64,000 nt of DNA from Staphylococcus argenteus (lineage in GTDB: Bacteria; Bacillota; Bacilli; Staphylococcales; Staphylococcaceae), in contig NC_016941.1 in the NCBI RefSeq assembly GCF_000236925.1, forward strand, positions 62,001-126,000, read 5' to 3'. Under the pieces are notes generated by a model. It ran no database searches, was not told the DNA's origin, and saw nothing but the letters and a program-made list of their open reading frames with translations. A program made the position numbers and the translations under genes. Shown in pieces: positions 37,408-50,464 of the stretch; position 1 is the stretch's first letter, and each line of letters opens with the position of its first letter.

Positions 37408-39000
37408 ATGACACTACTTACTGTAAATCCATTCGATAATGTTGGATTATCAGCCTTAGTTGCAGCAGTACCTATTATTTTATTTTTACTATGCTTAACC
37501 ATTTTTAAAATGAAAGGCATTTATGCAGCATTGACAACTTTGGTTGTTACATTGATTGTGGCTTTATTTGTGTTTGAATTACCGGCACGTGTATCAGCAG
37601 GCGCAATAACAGAAGGCGTTGTTGCTGGTATTTTCCCAATAGGGTATATCGTTTTAATGGCGGTATGGTTGTATAAAGTTTCTATTAAAACAGGACAATT
37701 TTCAATTATTCAAGATAGTATTGCTAGTATTTCAGAAGACCAACGTATCCAACTGTTATTAATTGGATTTTGTTTTAACGCATTTCTAGAAGGTGCAGCA
37801 GGCTTCGGTGTGCCGATTGCAATTTGTGCAGTGTTATTAATTCAACTTGGCTTTGAACCATTAAAAGCTGCGATGTTATGCTTAATTGCTAATGGTGCAG
37901 CAGGTGCCTTTGGTGCGATAGGTTTACCAGTTAGTATTATTGATACATTTAACTTAAGCGGAGGTGTTACAACATTAGATGTTGCGAGATACTCAGCATT
38001 AACACTTCCAATTTTAAACTTTATTATTCCATTTGTTTTAGTATTCGTTATAGATGGCATGAAAGGTATTAAAGAAATTTTACCTGTTATTTTAACAGTG
38101 AGTGGTACATATACTGGATTACAATTATTATTAACAATATTCCATGGTCCAGAACTAGCAGACATTATTCCATCACTAGCAACAATGGTGGTGTTAGCAT
38201 TTGTTTGTCGTAAATTTAAACCGAAAAATATTTTCAGGTTGAAAGAATCAGAGCATAAAATTCAAAAGCGTACACCTAAAGAAATCGTCTTTGCATGGAG
38301 TCCGTTCGTCATTTTAACTGCTTTTGTATTAGTATGGAGTGCGCCATTCTTCAAAAAATTATTCCAACCTGGTGGTGCGCTTGAAAGTATAGTATTAAAA
38401 ATGCCAATTCCAAATACTGTGAGTGATTTATCGCCTAAAGGTATTGCGTTGCGTCTCGATTTAATTGGGGCAACTGGGACAGCGATTTTACTGACGGTAA
38501 TTATTACAATTTTAATTACGAAGTTAAAATGGAAAAGTGCAGGTGCTTTATTGGTCGAAGCATTTAAAGAATTATGGTTACCAATCCTTACAATTTCAGC
38601 TATCTTAGCCATTGCTAAAGTAATGACATATGGTGGTTTGACTGTGGCAATTGGACAAGGTATTGCTAAAGCTGGAGCAATCTTCCCATTATTCTCTCCA
38701 GTATTAGGTTGGATTGGTGTGTTTATGACTGGTTCAGTTGTAAATAACAATACTTTATTCGCGCCTATCCAAGCGACAGTAGCACAACAAATTTCAACAA
38801 GTGGTTCATTACTTGTAGCAGCCAACACTGCAGGTGGTGTAGCAGCGAAACTTATTTCACCACAATCAATTGCCATTGCGACTGCAGCTGTTAAAAAAGT
38901 TGGTGAAGAATCTGCATTATTAAAAATGACGTTAAAATACAGTATTATATTTGTTGCATTTATCTGTGTTTGGACGTTTATATTAACGTTAATATTCTAA
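37408..39000 (+). CDS. lctP: L-lactate permease
   Basis: This 530-aa transporter of the LctP family takes up L-lactate with protons. It has about 12-14 membrane helices and the family motifs EGAAGFGVPIAICAVLL near residue 130, GAAGAFGAIGLPV near 170 and GSVVNNNTLFAPIQA near 440. AGAGAGGGAG precedes ATG 37408. The 260-bp upstream region has TTGTGAACTTTTTGTAAA near 37263, which resembles half of a Rex site; Rex is known to control lactate genes in S. aureus, but this match is poor. Confidence 0.93.
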   Translation: MTLLTVNPFDNVGLSALVAAVPIILFLLCLTIFKMKGIYAALTTLVVTLIVALFVFELPARVSAGAITEGVVAGIFPIGYIVLMAVWLYKVSIKTGQFSIIQDSIASISEDQRIQLLLIGFCFNAFLEGAAGFGVPIAICAVLLIQLGFEPLKAAMLCLIANGAAGAFGAIGLPVSIIDTFNLSGGVTTLDVARYSALTLPILNFIIPFVLVFVIDGMKGIKEILPVILTVSGTYTGLQLLLTIFHGPELADIIPSLATMVVLAFVCRKFKPKNIFRLKESEHKIQKRTPKEIVFAWSPFVILTAFVLVWSAPFFKKLFQPGGALESIVLKMPIPNTVSDLSPKGIALRLDLIGATGTAILLTVIITILITKLKWKSAGALLVEAFKELWLPILTISAILAIAKVMTYGGLTVAIGQGIAKAGAIFPLFSPVLGWIGVFMTGSVVNNNTLFAPIQATVAQQISTSGSLLVAANTAGGVAAKLISPQSIAIATAAVKKVGEESALLKMTLKYSIIFVAFICVWTFILTLIF

Positions 39001-39042
39001 ATATACGTTGTGTGTTTGAATGAATTTAAATAATAAATGAAG

Positions 39043-39092
39043 AATCGAGCTAGTACGAGATACTATATGTATTTCACTAGTTCGATTTTTTA
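39043..39092 (+). terminator. Terminator of lctP
   Basis: AATCGAGCTAGT (39043-39054) pairs with ACTAGTTCGATT (39076-39087) with one G-T pair, followed by TTTTT. Confidence 0.88.
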
Positions 39093-39178
39093 CGTTAGAA
39101 AATTCTTGTTGTGTCTTTTGTTATCGCTATATGTTTTTTCGATGGCAGTCAGAAATATGAGATTAATAAAAAATCAAA

Positions 39179-39217
39179 AAAATGCACTTAGCAACAAAAG
39201 ATGTTGCCAGTGCATTT
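39179..39217 (-). terminator. Terminator of spa
   Basis: AAATGCACTTAGCAACA and TGTTGCCAGTGCATTT form a near-perfect stem. On the minus strand it is followed by a T-run, ending spa transcription. Confidence 0.82.
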
Positions 39218-39306
39218 ATAATGTTCTCATCTGTACAAATAAGAATATTTTAAATATATAAGGTAAAATTGGTTTGGATAAAATGATATCTATAGTTGTT
39301 TATTTT

Positions 39307-41052
<1,746 letters not shown>

Positions 41053-41090
41053 TAAAAATACAAGTGTACTTTTAATAATCAGTACACTTG
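41053..41090 (-). terminator. Terminator of sarS
   Basis: CAAGTGTAC (41061-41069) and GTACACTTG (41082-41090) form a perfect 9-bp stem. Read on the minus strand, TATTTTTATTTT follows. Confidence 0.87.
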
Positions 41091-41104
41091 CATGAGGCCA
41101 ATTT

Positions 41105-41857
41105 TTATTGGAAAACAAGATGTAAATGATCTTTGTCAGCCAATAATTGATTCACTTGTGCCAATAATTTTTCAGCATGATCTTGTTGCGCATCATCCAT
41201 ATGAATTAAAATTTTTCTTTCATCTTCAGTTGAGCGTACCTTTATTAGATAACCTTGCTTTTTTAAATTATTGAGAGCTCTAACAGTTTGAGGATATTTG
41301 TGGTGAATCGTCTCAATTAAATCTTTGAGAAGAACGATGTTTTTATTTTGAGAAGTGATGATAGCTAGAATTGTGAATTCTACAAAACTTAGTGTTAGAT
41401 GTTTTTTGATAATGTTTTTGAAGTACATCGTATACATCATCAAATTAAGAAAATCTTTACTATCTTTCGGTATGATTTGTGATTCACTTTGCTCCGCGTG
41501 ATTAAATTTTTTGATGATTTGATCAAATAATGATACGCGTTCTGCAATTTTTTCTCGTTGTTCTTCTGATATAGAAATATAAGTATTACGCTCATCTATT
41601 TTACTTCGAATTTTGCTAACATATGAATGTTTTACTAGAACCTTTATATGCTGGACTAAATCGGATTGTTTATAACATAAATCTGAGACGATTTTTTTAA
41701 ATGGTAGTGTCTTTTCTTGTTGATGAAATAAATAAGTCAGTAATATAAATTCTTTTATAGTCATATCGACTTCAGGTTTTACCTTTTTCTTAAAACGAAA
41801 CATGTATGCTTCAATGATTATAAAATCTCTAATTTTGTCTTGTTTATTATATTTCAT
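41105..41857 (-). CDS. sarS: SarA-family regulator SarS
   Basis: This 250-aa regulator is a two-domain SarA-type winged-helix protein. Each half repeats the pattern: [15 protein letters not shown]...[27 protein letters not shown] with wing [11 protein letters not shown], and [14 protein letters not shown]...[26 protein letters not shown]. Single-domain SarA members are half this length. SarS (SarH1) activates spa, its downstream neighbour on the same strand, and is repressed by Agr and MgrA in S. aureus. GGAGAAAAAC precedes ATG 41857. Confidence 0.95.
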   Translation of the reverse strand: MKYNKQDKIRDFIIIEAYMFRFKKKVKPEVDMTIKEFILLTYLFHQQEKTLPFKKIVSDLCYKQSDLVQHIKVLVKHSYVSKIRSKIDERNTYISISEEQREKIAERVSLFDQIIKKFNHAEQSESQIIPKDSKDFLNLMMYTMYFKNIIKKHLTLSFVEFTILAIITSQNKNIVLLKDLIETIHHKYPQTVRALNNLKKQGYLIKVRSTEDERKILIHMDDAQQDHAEKLLAQVNQLLADKDHLHLVFQ

Positions 41858-42150
41858 TGTTTTTCTCCTTGTATATGCACTTTATTTTAATATAACACAA
41901 TATAATAAGAAAAATAATCCATAATTTACAATTAAAAATAATATGATATTTTTATTAAAATTTGTGTTTTTGAATAAATGACATTATCAAACACTATATT
42001 TAAATAAGAAATAGCTATCGATATTTGAAAAAAAGAAGAATATTGCCCTCTATTATAGAATATGAGCCAGTGTTAATTGTATAAAGTGGATTAATATGCA
42101 ACGAAAGAAGTCGACACATGTTAACAATCAATACAGGCATTCGTAAAGAA
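41858..42150. other. Region between sarS and sirC
   Basis: About 290 bp of AT-rich DNA holds the sarS promoter. No ORF, repeat or RNA gene can be supported. Confidence 0.35.
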
Positions 42151-42201
42151 AAAACCTCGCAACAATATACCAGCTTTTATAAGCTAACAATGTTGTGAGG
42201 T
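42151..42201 (-). terminator. Terminator of sirABC
   Basis: ACCTCGCAACA and TGTTGTGAGGT form a stem with one G-T pair around AGCTTTTATAAGCT, itself a hairpin. On the minus strand a T-run follows. Confidence 0.82.
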
Positions 42202-42223
42202 CATTTTGTTTTGATAGATATTT

Positions 42224-43222
42224 TTATAACTTTTTCACGGTCAATAATAAGTAAATGAAGAATGGTGCGCCGAATGCAGCGATAAATATACCGGCTGGCA
42301 CCTCTTTGGGTAAGAATAAGGTGCGCCCAATTAAGTCGGCAATAACGATTGAAATAGAACCAATCATTGCTGACATCAGTAACTTTTTAGCGTAACTTCC
42401 TCTAACGATTGTTTTGGCAATGTGTGGGGCAATTAAGCCTACAAAACCAATATTACCTACTAAACTGATTGCCATGGATACAAGTATCGTAGAGGTAATT
42501 AATTGAATTAGTTTCATGCGTTGTACATTTAAACCTAATCCAATAGCTACAGGATCATCAAGTATAGATATTTTCATTTTAGGAATAACAAGAAATAGCA
42601 ATGGAACAATAGCTATAATAACAATACCCAAAATAAAAGTGTCTTTAAACGTTGCACCATAAAGGCTACCAACTAGCCATGTATAGGCTTTAGCTGCAGA
42701 TAATTGCTTTGTTGTAATGAGCAGGCCTTGGACAAGTGCAATGAATAGTGTTTGCATTGAAATACCAATAATAATTAAAGTCGTCGGTCGAATTTGACCT
42801 TTCGTTTGAAATATTAATAGAATTACCATTGCTAATGTGCCGCCTAATACTGCGAAAAGTGGCAGTAGATGTATCGACAAATGACTGAAAAATGCGATGA
42901 ATACGACAGCACTTAAGCTAGCGCCACCTGTAATACCGATAATATCTGGTGAGGCAATGGGGTTTTTTAATACATTTTGTAACATTAAACCACTCATCCC
43001 TAATGCAGCACCGGCTAAAATTGCAAGTGTAATGCGAGGCAAACGTAATACTTCCAATGTGAACTGATCAATGCTTTCATTAGGATTTAAAAAGTACATC
43101 AATACGCGTTGTAATGGTATAAAACTAGAACCGACCATCATACTTACCACAGATATGAGGGCTAAAAAGATTAACGCGAAGATGAGGTTATAAGAGTCTT
43201 TTTTATTAATCTTTTCCGTCAT
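42224..43222 (-). CDS. sirC: Staphyloferrin B ABC transporter permease SirC
   Basis: This 332-aa FecCD-family permease has about nine membrane helices. LRLPRITLAILAGAALGMSGLMLQ and the coupling region GNIGFVGLIAPHIAKTIVRG are family motifs. It pairs with SirB to form the channel for ferric staphyloferrin B. No ATPase gene is in this operon; in S. aureus FhuC from another locus supplies it. It overlaps sirB by four bases (ATGA). Confidence 0.94.
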   Translation of the reverse strand: MTEKINKKDSYNLIFALIFLALISVVSMMVGSSFIPLQRVLMYFLNPNESIDQFTLEVLRLPRITLAILAGAALGMSGLMLQNVLKNPIASPDIIGITGGASLSAVVFIAFFSHLSIHLLPLFAVLGGTLAMVILLIFQTKGQIRPTTLIIIGISMQTLFIALVQGLLITTKQLSAAKAYTWLVGSLYGATFKDTFILGIVIIAIVPLLFLVIPKMKISILDDPVAIGLGLNVQRMKLIQLITSTILVSMAISLVGNIGFVGLIAPHIAKTIVRGSYAKKLLMSAMIGSISIVIADLIGRTLFLPKEVPAGIFIAAFGAPFFIYLLLTVKKL

Positions 43223-44214
43223 AAGCGTTGACGTCCTTTCTTCATTATATAAATTAAGACAATAGCACCAATTACGGCTGTAACAACGCCGATAGGTAAC
43301 TCTAACGGCTTAATAATCACGCGTGCAATCATATCTGATAAAATCATTAGAATTGCACCAGCTAGTGCCGTAAATGGAATTAGATATTTATAATTTGGTG
43401 GTAATAAACGTTTGCTAATATTTGGAACAATGAGTCCAACGAAAACAATTGATCCAGCAACGGCAACTGAAATACCAGCTAGCATACTAATGAGCAAGAT
43501 AATTATCCATTTTATTAATTTAATATTTTGCCCAAGTCCCGTTGCAATATCATCACTGGTCATCAATATATTGATATGTGAAGCCATACTAAACGCGATT
43601 AAAATAAGTATTAACACAAGTGGGATAATCCATGGTATATCCCATATATTGCGCAATGAAACAGAGCCACTTAGCCAGAAAAGTAGTCCTTGTAAGTCAG
43701 TTTCATTCATAATGAGTATGCCTTGAGTAAAGGCTGTAAATAGCATCGCAATCGCTGCACCCGCTAAAATGACACGATGAGGTGAGAATTGCGTTTGTCT
43801 AAACATACCAAGTGCGACGACTAATACAGTAACAACAATGGCGCCTAAAAATGCAATAACGACAATCATTTTAAATGACTGAATTTGAATAAATGTAATA
43901 CTAAAAATGACAAAAAATACAGCACCTGCATTGACTCCAAAAAGACCTGGAGATGCTATTGGATTTCGTGTGAGTGCTTGCATCAACAAACCTGACACAG
44001 CAAGTGCAGCGCCAGTCAATAAGGCGATGGTGGTTCTCGATGCACGTGCACCAGTGACAACATTATGTAAATCGTTTTCACTATCAAAGTTGAATAACGC
44101 CTGTATCACCGTAATAGGTGACACAAGCGTATTCCCAATCATTAAACTTAAGATAGCTACTATTGCAAGACATAAACCAGCAATAACGATTTGATATTTC
44201 GGTTTAAGTAGCAT
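43219..44214 (-). CDS. sirB: Staphyloferrin B ABC transporter permease SirB
   Basis: This 331-aa FecCD-family permease has the same fold as SirC; ASRTTIALLTGAALAVSGLLMQ and GSIVFVGLIVPNISKRLL are the matching motifs. It starts 15 bp after the sirA stop and overlaps sirC. Expression should follow iron limitation through the Fur box ahead of sirA. Confidence 0.94.
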   Translation of the reverse strand: MLLKPKYQIVIAGLCLAIVAILSLMIGNTLVSPITVIQALFNFDSENDLHNVVTGARASRTTIALLTGAALAVSGLLMQALTRNPIASPGLFGVNAGAVFFVIFSITFIQIQSFKMIVVIAFLGAIVVTVLVVALGMFRQTQFSPHRVILAGAAIAMLFTAFTQGILIMNETDLQGLLFWLSGSVSLRNIWDIPWIIPLVLILILIAFSMASHINILMTSDDIATGLGQNIKLIKWIIILLISMLAGISVAVAGSIVFVGLIVPNISKRLLPPNYKYLIPFTALAGAILMILSDMIARVIIKPLELPIGVVTAVIGAIVLIYIMKKGRQRL

Positions 44215-44229
44215 CGTAAAACTCCTTAA

Positions 44230-45222
44230 TTATTTTGATTGTTTTTCAATATTTAACTTTTCGTATAAATCGTCAATAAGTTTTAATGATGATTTATATC
44301 CACCAGCTAAGTTCCAAGTGATTTCGTCTAGATCATCAGATACTTGGTTATTTTTAACTGCATCTAAATTTTTCCATTCTTTACTTGAAGTCCATTCGCT
44401 TTCAGTCTTTTTAACTAATGCAGCATCTTTTGCGTTTGGATCAGATTTTACTACAAAAATATGATCAGCGTTCATCAATGGAATACTTTCTTTAGATGTT
44501 AATTGAATAATATCTTTACCATTATCAACTTGTTTTTGTAAATCTTTATTACGCTTAAATCCTAAATCGTTTAGAATTTCTCCTGCATATCCACCAGCAT
44601 AGATTCTTGTATGATCAGCACGGAAGTTAACAACCGATGCTTTCAATGGCCATGCATCTTTATATTTCGCTTTTGCATCTTTTTGGAATGCAGCTACTTT
44701 ATCATCATACTTTTTCAGTAAATCATCAGCTTCTTTTTCTTTCCCTAAAGCTTTCCCCATTAATTTTGTCGTATCTTTAAACTTGAAGACTGTGTCAGTA
44801 GAAACAGTTGGTGCAATTTTAGATAATTGATCGTAAACTTTTTCGTTTCTAACTTTTGACGCGACAATTAAATCAGGTTTTAACTTAGAAATTTCTTCTA
44901 AGTTCGGTGCAGGTTCTTGACCTACAATCTTAGTATCTTTTAAATCATTTTTTATGTAATCGAATTTCGGTTTTTGTGTCCATGATTCCACAGCACCTAC
45001 AGGTTTAACACCTAAAGATACAGCAACATCAGTGGCACCTTGATATAATGTGACAACACGTTTTGGTTTCCCTTTAATTTCAGTTGTCCCCATTGCATGT
45101 TTGATAGAAGTTGTTTCCTTGTCTTTGCTATCAGATGATTGCTTATTTGAATTCCCACTACATCCTGCTAAAACAAGTAGGAAAGCAAGTGTAACAACAA
45201 GCATTTTAATTACTTTATTCAT
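44230..45222 (-). CDS. sirA: Staphyloferrin B-binding lipoprotein SirA
   Basis: This 330-aa class III substrate-binding lipoprotein captures ferric staphyloferrin B at the cell surface. The lipobox VLAGCSGN puts the acylated Cys at residue 21. The two-lobe fold joined by a long helix fits the sequence, and it is almost identical to S. aureus SirA as I remember it. It is the first gene of sirABC and diverges from sbnA. A Fur box lies 28 bp upstream of the start. Confidence 0.95.
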   Translation of the reverse strand: MNKVIKMLVVTLAFLLVLAGCSGNSNKQSSDSKDKETTSIKHAMGTTEIKGKPKRVVTLYQGATDVAVSLGVKPVGAVESWTQKPKFDYIKNDLKDTKIVGQEPAPNLEEISKLKPDLIVASKVRNEKVYDQLSKIAPTVSTDTVFKFKDTTKLMGKALGKEKEADDLLKKYDDKVAAFQKDAKAKYKDAWPLKASVVNFRADHTRIYAGGYAGEILNDLGFKRNKDLQKQVDNGKDIIQLTSKESIPLMNADHIFVVKSDPNAKDAALVKKTESEWTSSKEWKNLDAVKNNQVSDDLDEITWNLAGGYKSSLKLIDDLYEKLNIEKQSK

Positions 45223-45250
45223 TGACTAATTAGCCTCCTTCGTGATGTAT

Positions 45251-45269
45251 GACAATGAGAATCATTATC
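45251..45269. promoter_or_regulatory. Fur box upstream of sirA
   Basis: GACAATGAGAATCATTATC matches the 19-bp Fur consensus GATAATGATAATCATTATC at 17 of 19 positions. It lies just before sirA and would repress sirABC when iron is plentiful. Confidence 0.9.
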
Positions 45270-45381
45270 ACAAATAAGTATGAATTAAATTATTTCTTAA
45301 GTCAATAAAATATTTATGATTTACATGCAACTTATAATTATTTGACATATAAATGCATAAAAAATATAATCCTAATTACTT

Positions 45382-45400
45382 GATAGTGAGAATCATTATC
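45382..45400. promoter_or_regulatory. Fur box upstream of sbnA
   Basis: GATAGTGAGAATCATTATC matches the Fur consensus at 17 of 19 positions. It lies 52 bp before sbnA and would repress the sbn operon in iron-replete cells. Confidence 0.9.
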
Positions 45401-45425
45401 AATTAGGTAACACACAATATTATAG

Positions 45426-47440
<2,015 letters not shown>

Positions 47441-47460
47441 GAATGCGAGGTGTCTAAATA

Positions 47461-49215
47461 TTGCATACTCATAAAGCAGTGAATACAGCACAAACGATAA
47501 TATTAAGAGATTTAGTTGATGCACTTTTATTTGAAGATATCGCGGGGATTGTTTCAAATAGTGAGATAACTAAAGAACATGGACAAACGATATTGATTTA
47601 TAAAAATGGAGACCAACAAATTAAGATTCCAGTTTATTTTAGTGCGTTAAATATGTTTCGCTATGAAAGTTCAAAACCTATTACGATAGATGGAAAGTCA
47701 TCTAGCAAACAGTTAACAGCGCCTGAATTTTGGCGAATGATTGTTAATATGAATCGTGATTTAAGCCATGAATGGGAAGTTGCTCGCGTTGAAGAGGGGC
47801 TAAATACTGCTATAACACAACTTGCTAAACAATTATCTGAATTAGACTTGGCAACGCATCCTTTTGTCATGTCGGAGCAATATGCAAGTTTAAAAGATCG
47901 TCCATTTCATCCACTAGCTAAAGAAAAAAGAGGCTTATCAGAAACAGACTATCAAGTTTATCAAGCTGAATTAAATCAATCATTTCCTTTAATGGTTGCA
48001 GCTGTTAAAAAGTCACATATGATTCACGGTGACGAAGCAGATTATGATGAGTTAGAGAGTTTGACAGCACCTATAAAAGACCAAGCGACAGACTTGTTAA
48101 ATAATAAAGGGTTATCAATAGATGACTATGTACTATTTCCGGTACATCCTTGGCAATATCAGCATATTCTACCGAACATCTTTGCGAAAGAGATTGCTGA
48201 GAAATTAGTTGTCTTGTTGCCGCTTAAATTCGGTGATTATCTTTCATCTTCAAGTATGCGTTCATTAATTGACGTCGCATCTCCTTATAATCATGTCAAA
48301 GTACCATTTGCGATGCAGTCATTAGGTGCATTAAGGTTAACGCCTACGCGCTATATGAAAAATGGCGAACAAGCAGAACGATTATTGCGTCAACTTATTA
48401 ATAAGGATGAAGTATTAGCTAAATATGTGACAGTTTGTGATGAGACAGCGTGGTGGTCGTATATGGGTCAAGATAATGATATTTTCAAAGACCAATTAGG
48501 ACATTTAACTGTTCAATTAAGAAAATATCCGGAAGTGCTAGCCCAAAATGATGAACAACAACTTGTATCAATGGCTGCACTTGCAGCGAATGACCGTACC
48601 TTATATCAAATGATTTGTGGAAAAGACAATCTTTCCCAAAATGACATCATGACATTGTTTGAAGATATCGCTCAAGTCTTTTTAAAAGTGACTTTATCAT
48701 TTATGCAATATGGTGCATTACCAGAGTTACATGGTCAAAATATATTATTGTCATTTGAAGAAGGACGCGTACAAAAATGCGTATTACGTGATCATGATAC
48801 TGTCAGAATTTATAAACCATGGCTTACAGCGCATCAACTTTCATTGCCACAATATGTTGTAAGAGAAGATACGCCTAATACGCTAATTAACGAAGATTTG
48901 GAAACATTCTTTGCTTATTTCCAAACGTTAGCTGTATCGGTAAATCTATATGCCATTATTGATGCACTTCAAGATTTATTTGGTGTAAGTGAGCATGACC
49001 TCATGTCGTTGTTAAAACGTATTTTGAAGAATGAAGTTGCGACTATTTCCTGGGTTACAGCGGATCAGTTAGCAGTAAGACATATTTTATTTGAAAAACA
49101 GACATGGCCGTTTAAGCAAATCTTATTGCCATTGCTATATCAACGAGATAGCGGCGGAGGTAGTATGCCTTCTGGTTTAACTACTGTACCAAATCCAATG
49201 GTGACATATGATTGA
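47461..49215 (+). CDS. sbnC: NIS siderophore synthetase SbnC
   Basis: This 584-aa IucA/IucC-family synthetase makes an amide bond through an acyl-adenylate, adding 2-oxoglutarate in the last step of staphyloferrin B assembly. Motifs: HPLAKEKRGL near 152, FPVHPWQYQHILP near 225, SSSSMRSLIDV near 260 for ATP, and GALPELHGQNILL near 420. Translation starts at TTG 47461 after GCGAGGTG. Its end overlaps sbnD by eight bases. Confidence 0.94.
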   Translation: MHTHKAVNTAQTIILRDLVDALLFEDIAGIVSNSEITKEHGQTILIYKNGDQQIKIPVYFSALNMFRYESSKPITIDGKSSSKQLTAPEFWRMIVNMNRDLSHEWEVARVEEGLNTAITQLAKQLSELDLATHPFVMSEQYASLKDRPFHPLAKEKRGLSETDYQVYQAELNQSFPLMVAAVKKSHMIHGDEADYDELESLTAPIKDQATDLLNNKGLSIDDYVLFPVHPWQYQHILPNIFAKEIAEKLVVLLPLKFGDYLSSSSMRSLIDVASPYNHVKVPFAMQSLGALRLTPTRYMKNGEQAERLLRQLINKDEVLAKYVTVCDETAWWSYMGQDNDIFKDQLGHLTVQLRKYPEVLAQNDEQQLVSMAALAANDRTLYQMICGKDNLSQNDIMTLFEDIAQVFLKVTLSFMQYGALPELHGQNILLSFEEGRVQKCVLRDHDTVRIYKPWLTAHQLSLPQYVVREDTPNTLINEDLETFFAYFQTLAVSVNLYAIIDALQDLFGVSEHDLMSLLKRILKNEVATISWVTADQLAVRHILFEKQTWPFKQILLPLLYQRDSGGGSMPSGLTTVPNPMVTYD

Positions 49216-50464
49216 ACAGTCTATCTGGCGTAGTAACTTTCGCGTTTTATGGCTCAGTCAGTTTATCGCGATTGCTGGGCTAACAGTGCTCGTGCCATTA
49301 TTACCTATTTATATGGCATCATTACAAAACCTTTCAGTCGTTGAAATACAGTTGTGGAGTGGCATTGCTATTGCTGCTCCCGCTGTTACGACGATGATAG
49401 CGTCACCGATTTGGGGAAAGTTAGGCGATAAAATTAGCCGGAAGTGGATGGTTTTGAGAGCGTTACTTGGTTTAGCTATATGTCTGTTTTTGATGGCATT
49501 ATGTACGACGCCATTACAATTTGTAGTTGTGAGACTACTACAAGGGTTATTTGGTGGCGTAGTTGATGCATCAAGTGCATTTGCTAGTGCCGAAGCGCCA
49601 GCTGAAGATCGTGGAAAAGTATTAGGAAAGCTGCAAAGTTCAGTGAGTGCTGGTTCACTAGTTGGACCATTAATTGGTGGCATTACGGCTTCGATATTAG
49701 GATTTGGCGCACTATTAATGAGTATTGCTGTCATTACTTTTATTGTTTGTATTTTTGGCGCATGGAAATTAATTGAAACTGCACATGTACCGAAATCGGA
49801 AACACCTAATATTAATAAAGGCATTCGTCGTTCATTTCAATGTCTGTTATGTACACAACAAACGTGTCGATTTATTATAGTTGGTGTTTTAGCAAATTTT
49901 GCTATGTACGGTATGTTAACTGCGCTATCACCATTAGCATCATCAGTCAACCACACAACATTAGATGATCGTAGTGTAATTGGTTTTCTACAATCTGCCT
50001 TTTGGACAGCTTCGATATTAAGTGCGCCTTTATGGGGTCGCTTTAATGATAAATCTTACGTTAAATCAGTATATATATTTGCAACGGTAGCATGCGGCTG
50101 TAGTGCTATATTACAAGGTTTAGCGACGAACGTAGAATTTTTAATGGCCGCAAGAATACTTCAAGGATTGACATACAGTGCACTGATTCAGAGTGTTATG
50201 TTTGTCGTCGTAAATGCGTGTCATCAACAACTTAAAGGGACATTTGTTGGAACGACGAACAGTATGTTAGTCATTGGTCAAATTATTGGTAGCCTTAGTG
50301 GCGCTGCCATTACAAGTTATACTACACCGGCAACTACGTTTATCGTTATGGGCGTGGTATTTGCTGTAAGTAGCTTGTTTTTAATTTGTTCATCCATCAC
50401 TAATCAAATCAACGATCACACATTAATGAAATTATGGGAGTTGAAACAAAAAAGTGCAAAATAA
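49208..50464 (+). CDS. sbnD: Staphyloferrin B exporter SbnD
   Basis: This 418-aa major facilitator protein of the 12-helix DHA1 type exports the finished siderophore. The motif GKLGDKISRKWMVLRALLG follows helix 2. It overlaps sbnC and sbnE, so it is coupled with the biosynthetic genes. Confidence 0.93.
   Translation: MIEQSIWRSNFRVLWLSQFIAIAGLTVLVPLLPIYMASLQNLSVVEIQLWSGIAIAAPAVTTMIASPIWGKLGDKISRKWMVLRALLGLAICLFLMALCTTPLQFVVVRLLQGLFGGVVDASSAFASAEAPAEDRGKVLGKLQSSVSAGSLVGPLIGGITASILGFGALLMSIAVITFIVCIFGAWKLIETAHVPKSETPNINKGIRRSFQCLLCTQQTCRFIIVGVLANFAMYGMLTALSPLASSVNHTTLDDRSVIGFLQSAFWTASILSAPLWGRFNDKSYVKSVYIFATVACGCSAILQGLATNVEFLMAARILQGLTYSALIQSVMFVVVNACHQQLKGTFVGTTNSMLVIGQIIGSLSGAAITSYTTPATTFIVMGVVFAVSSLFLICSSITNQINDHTLMKLWELKQKSAK

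Noticed and set aside
43412..44194. Plus-strand open frames within sirB and similar shadows in lctP, norC and sbnD
   Set aside because: They are opposite-strand shadows of hydrophobic membrane-protein genes, with no ribosome sites or recognisable products.
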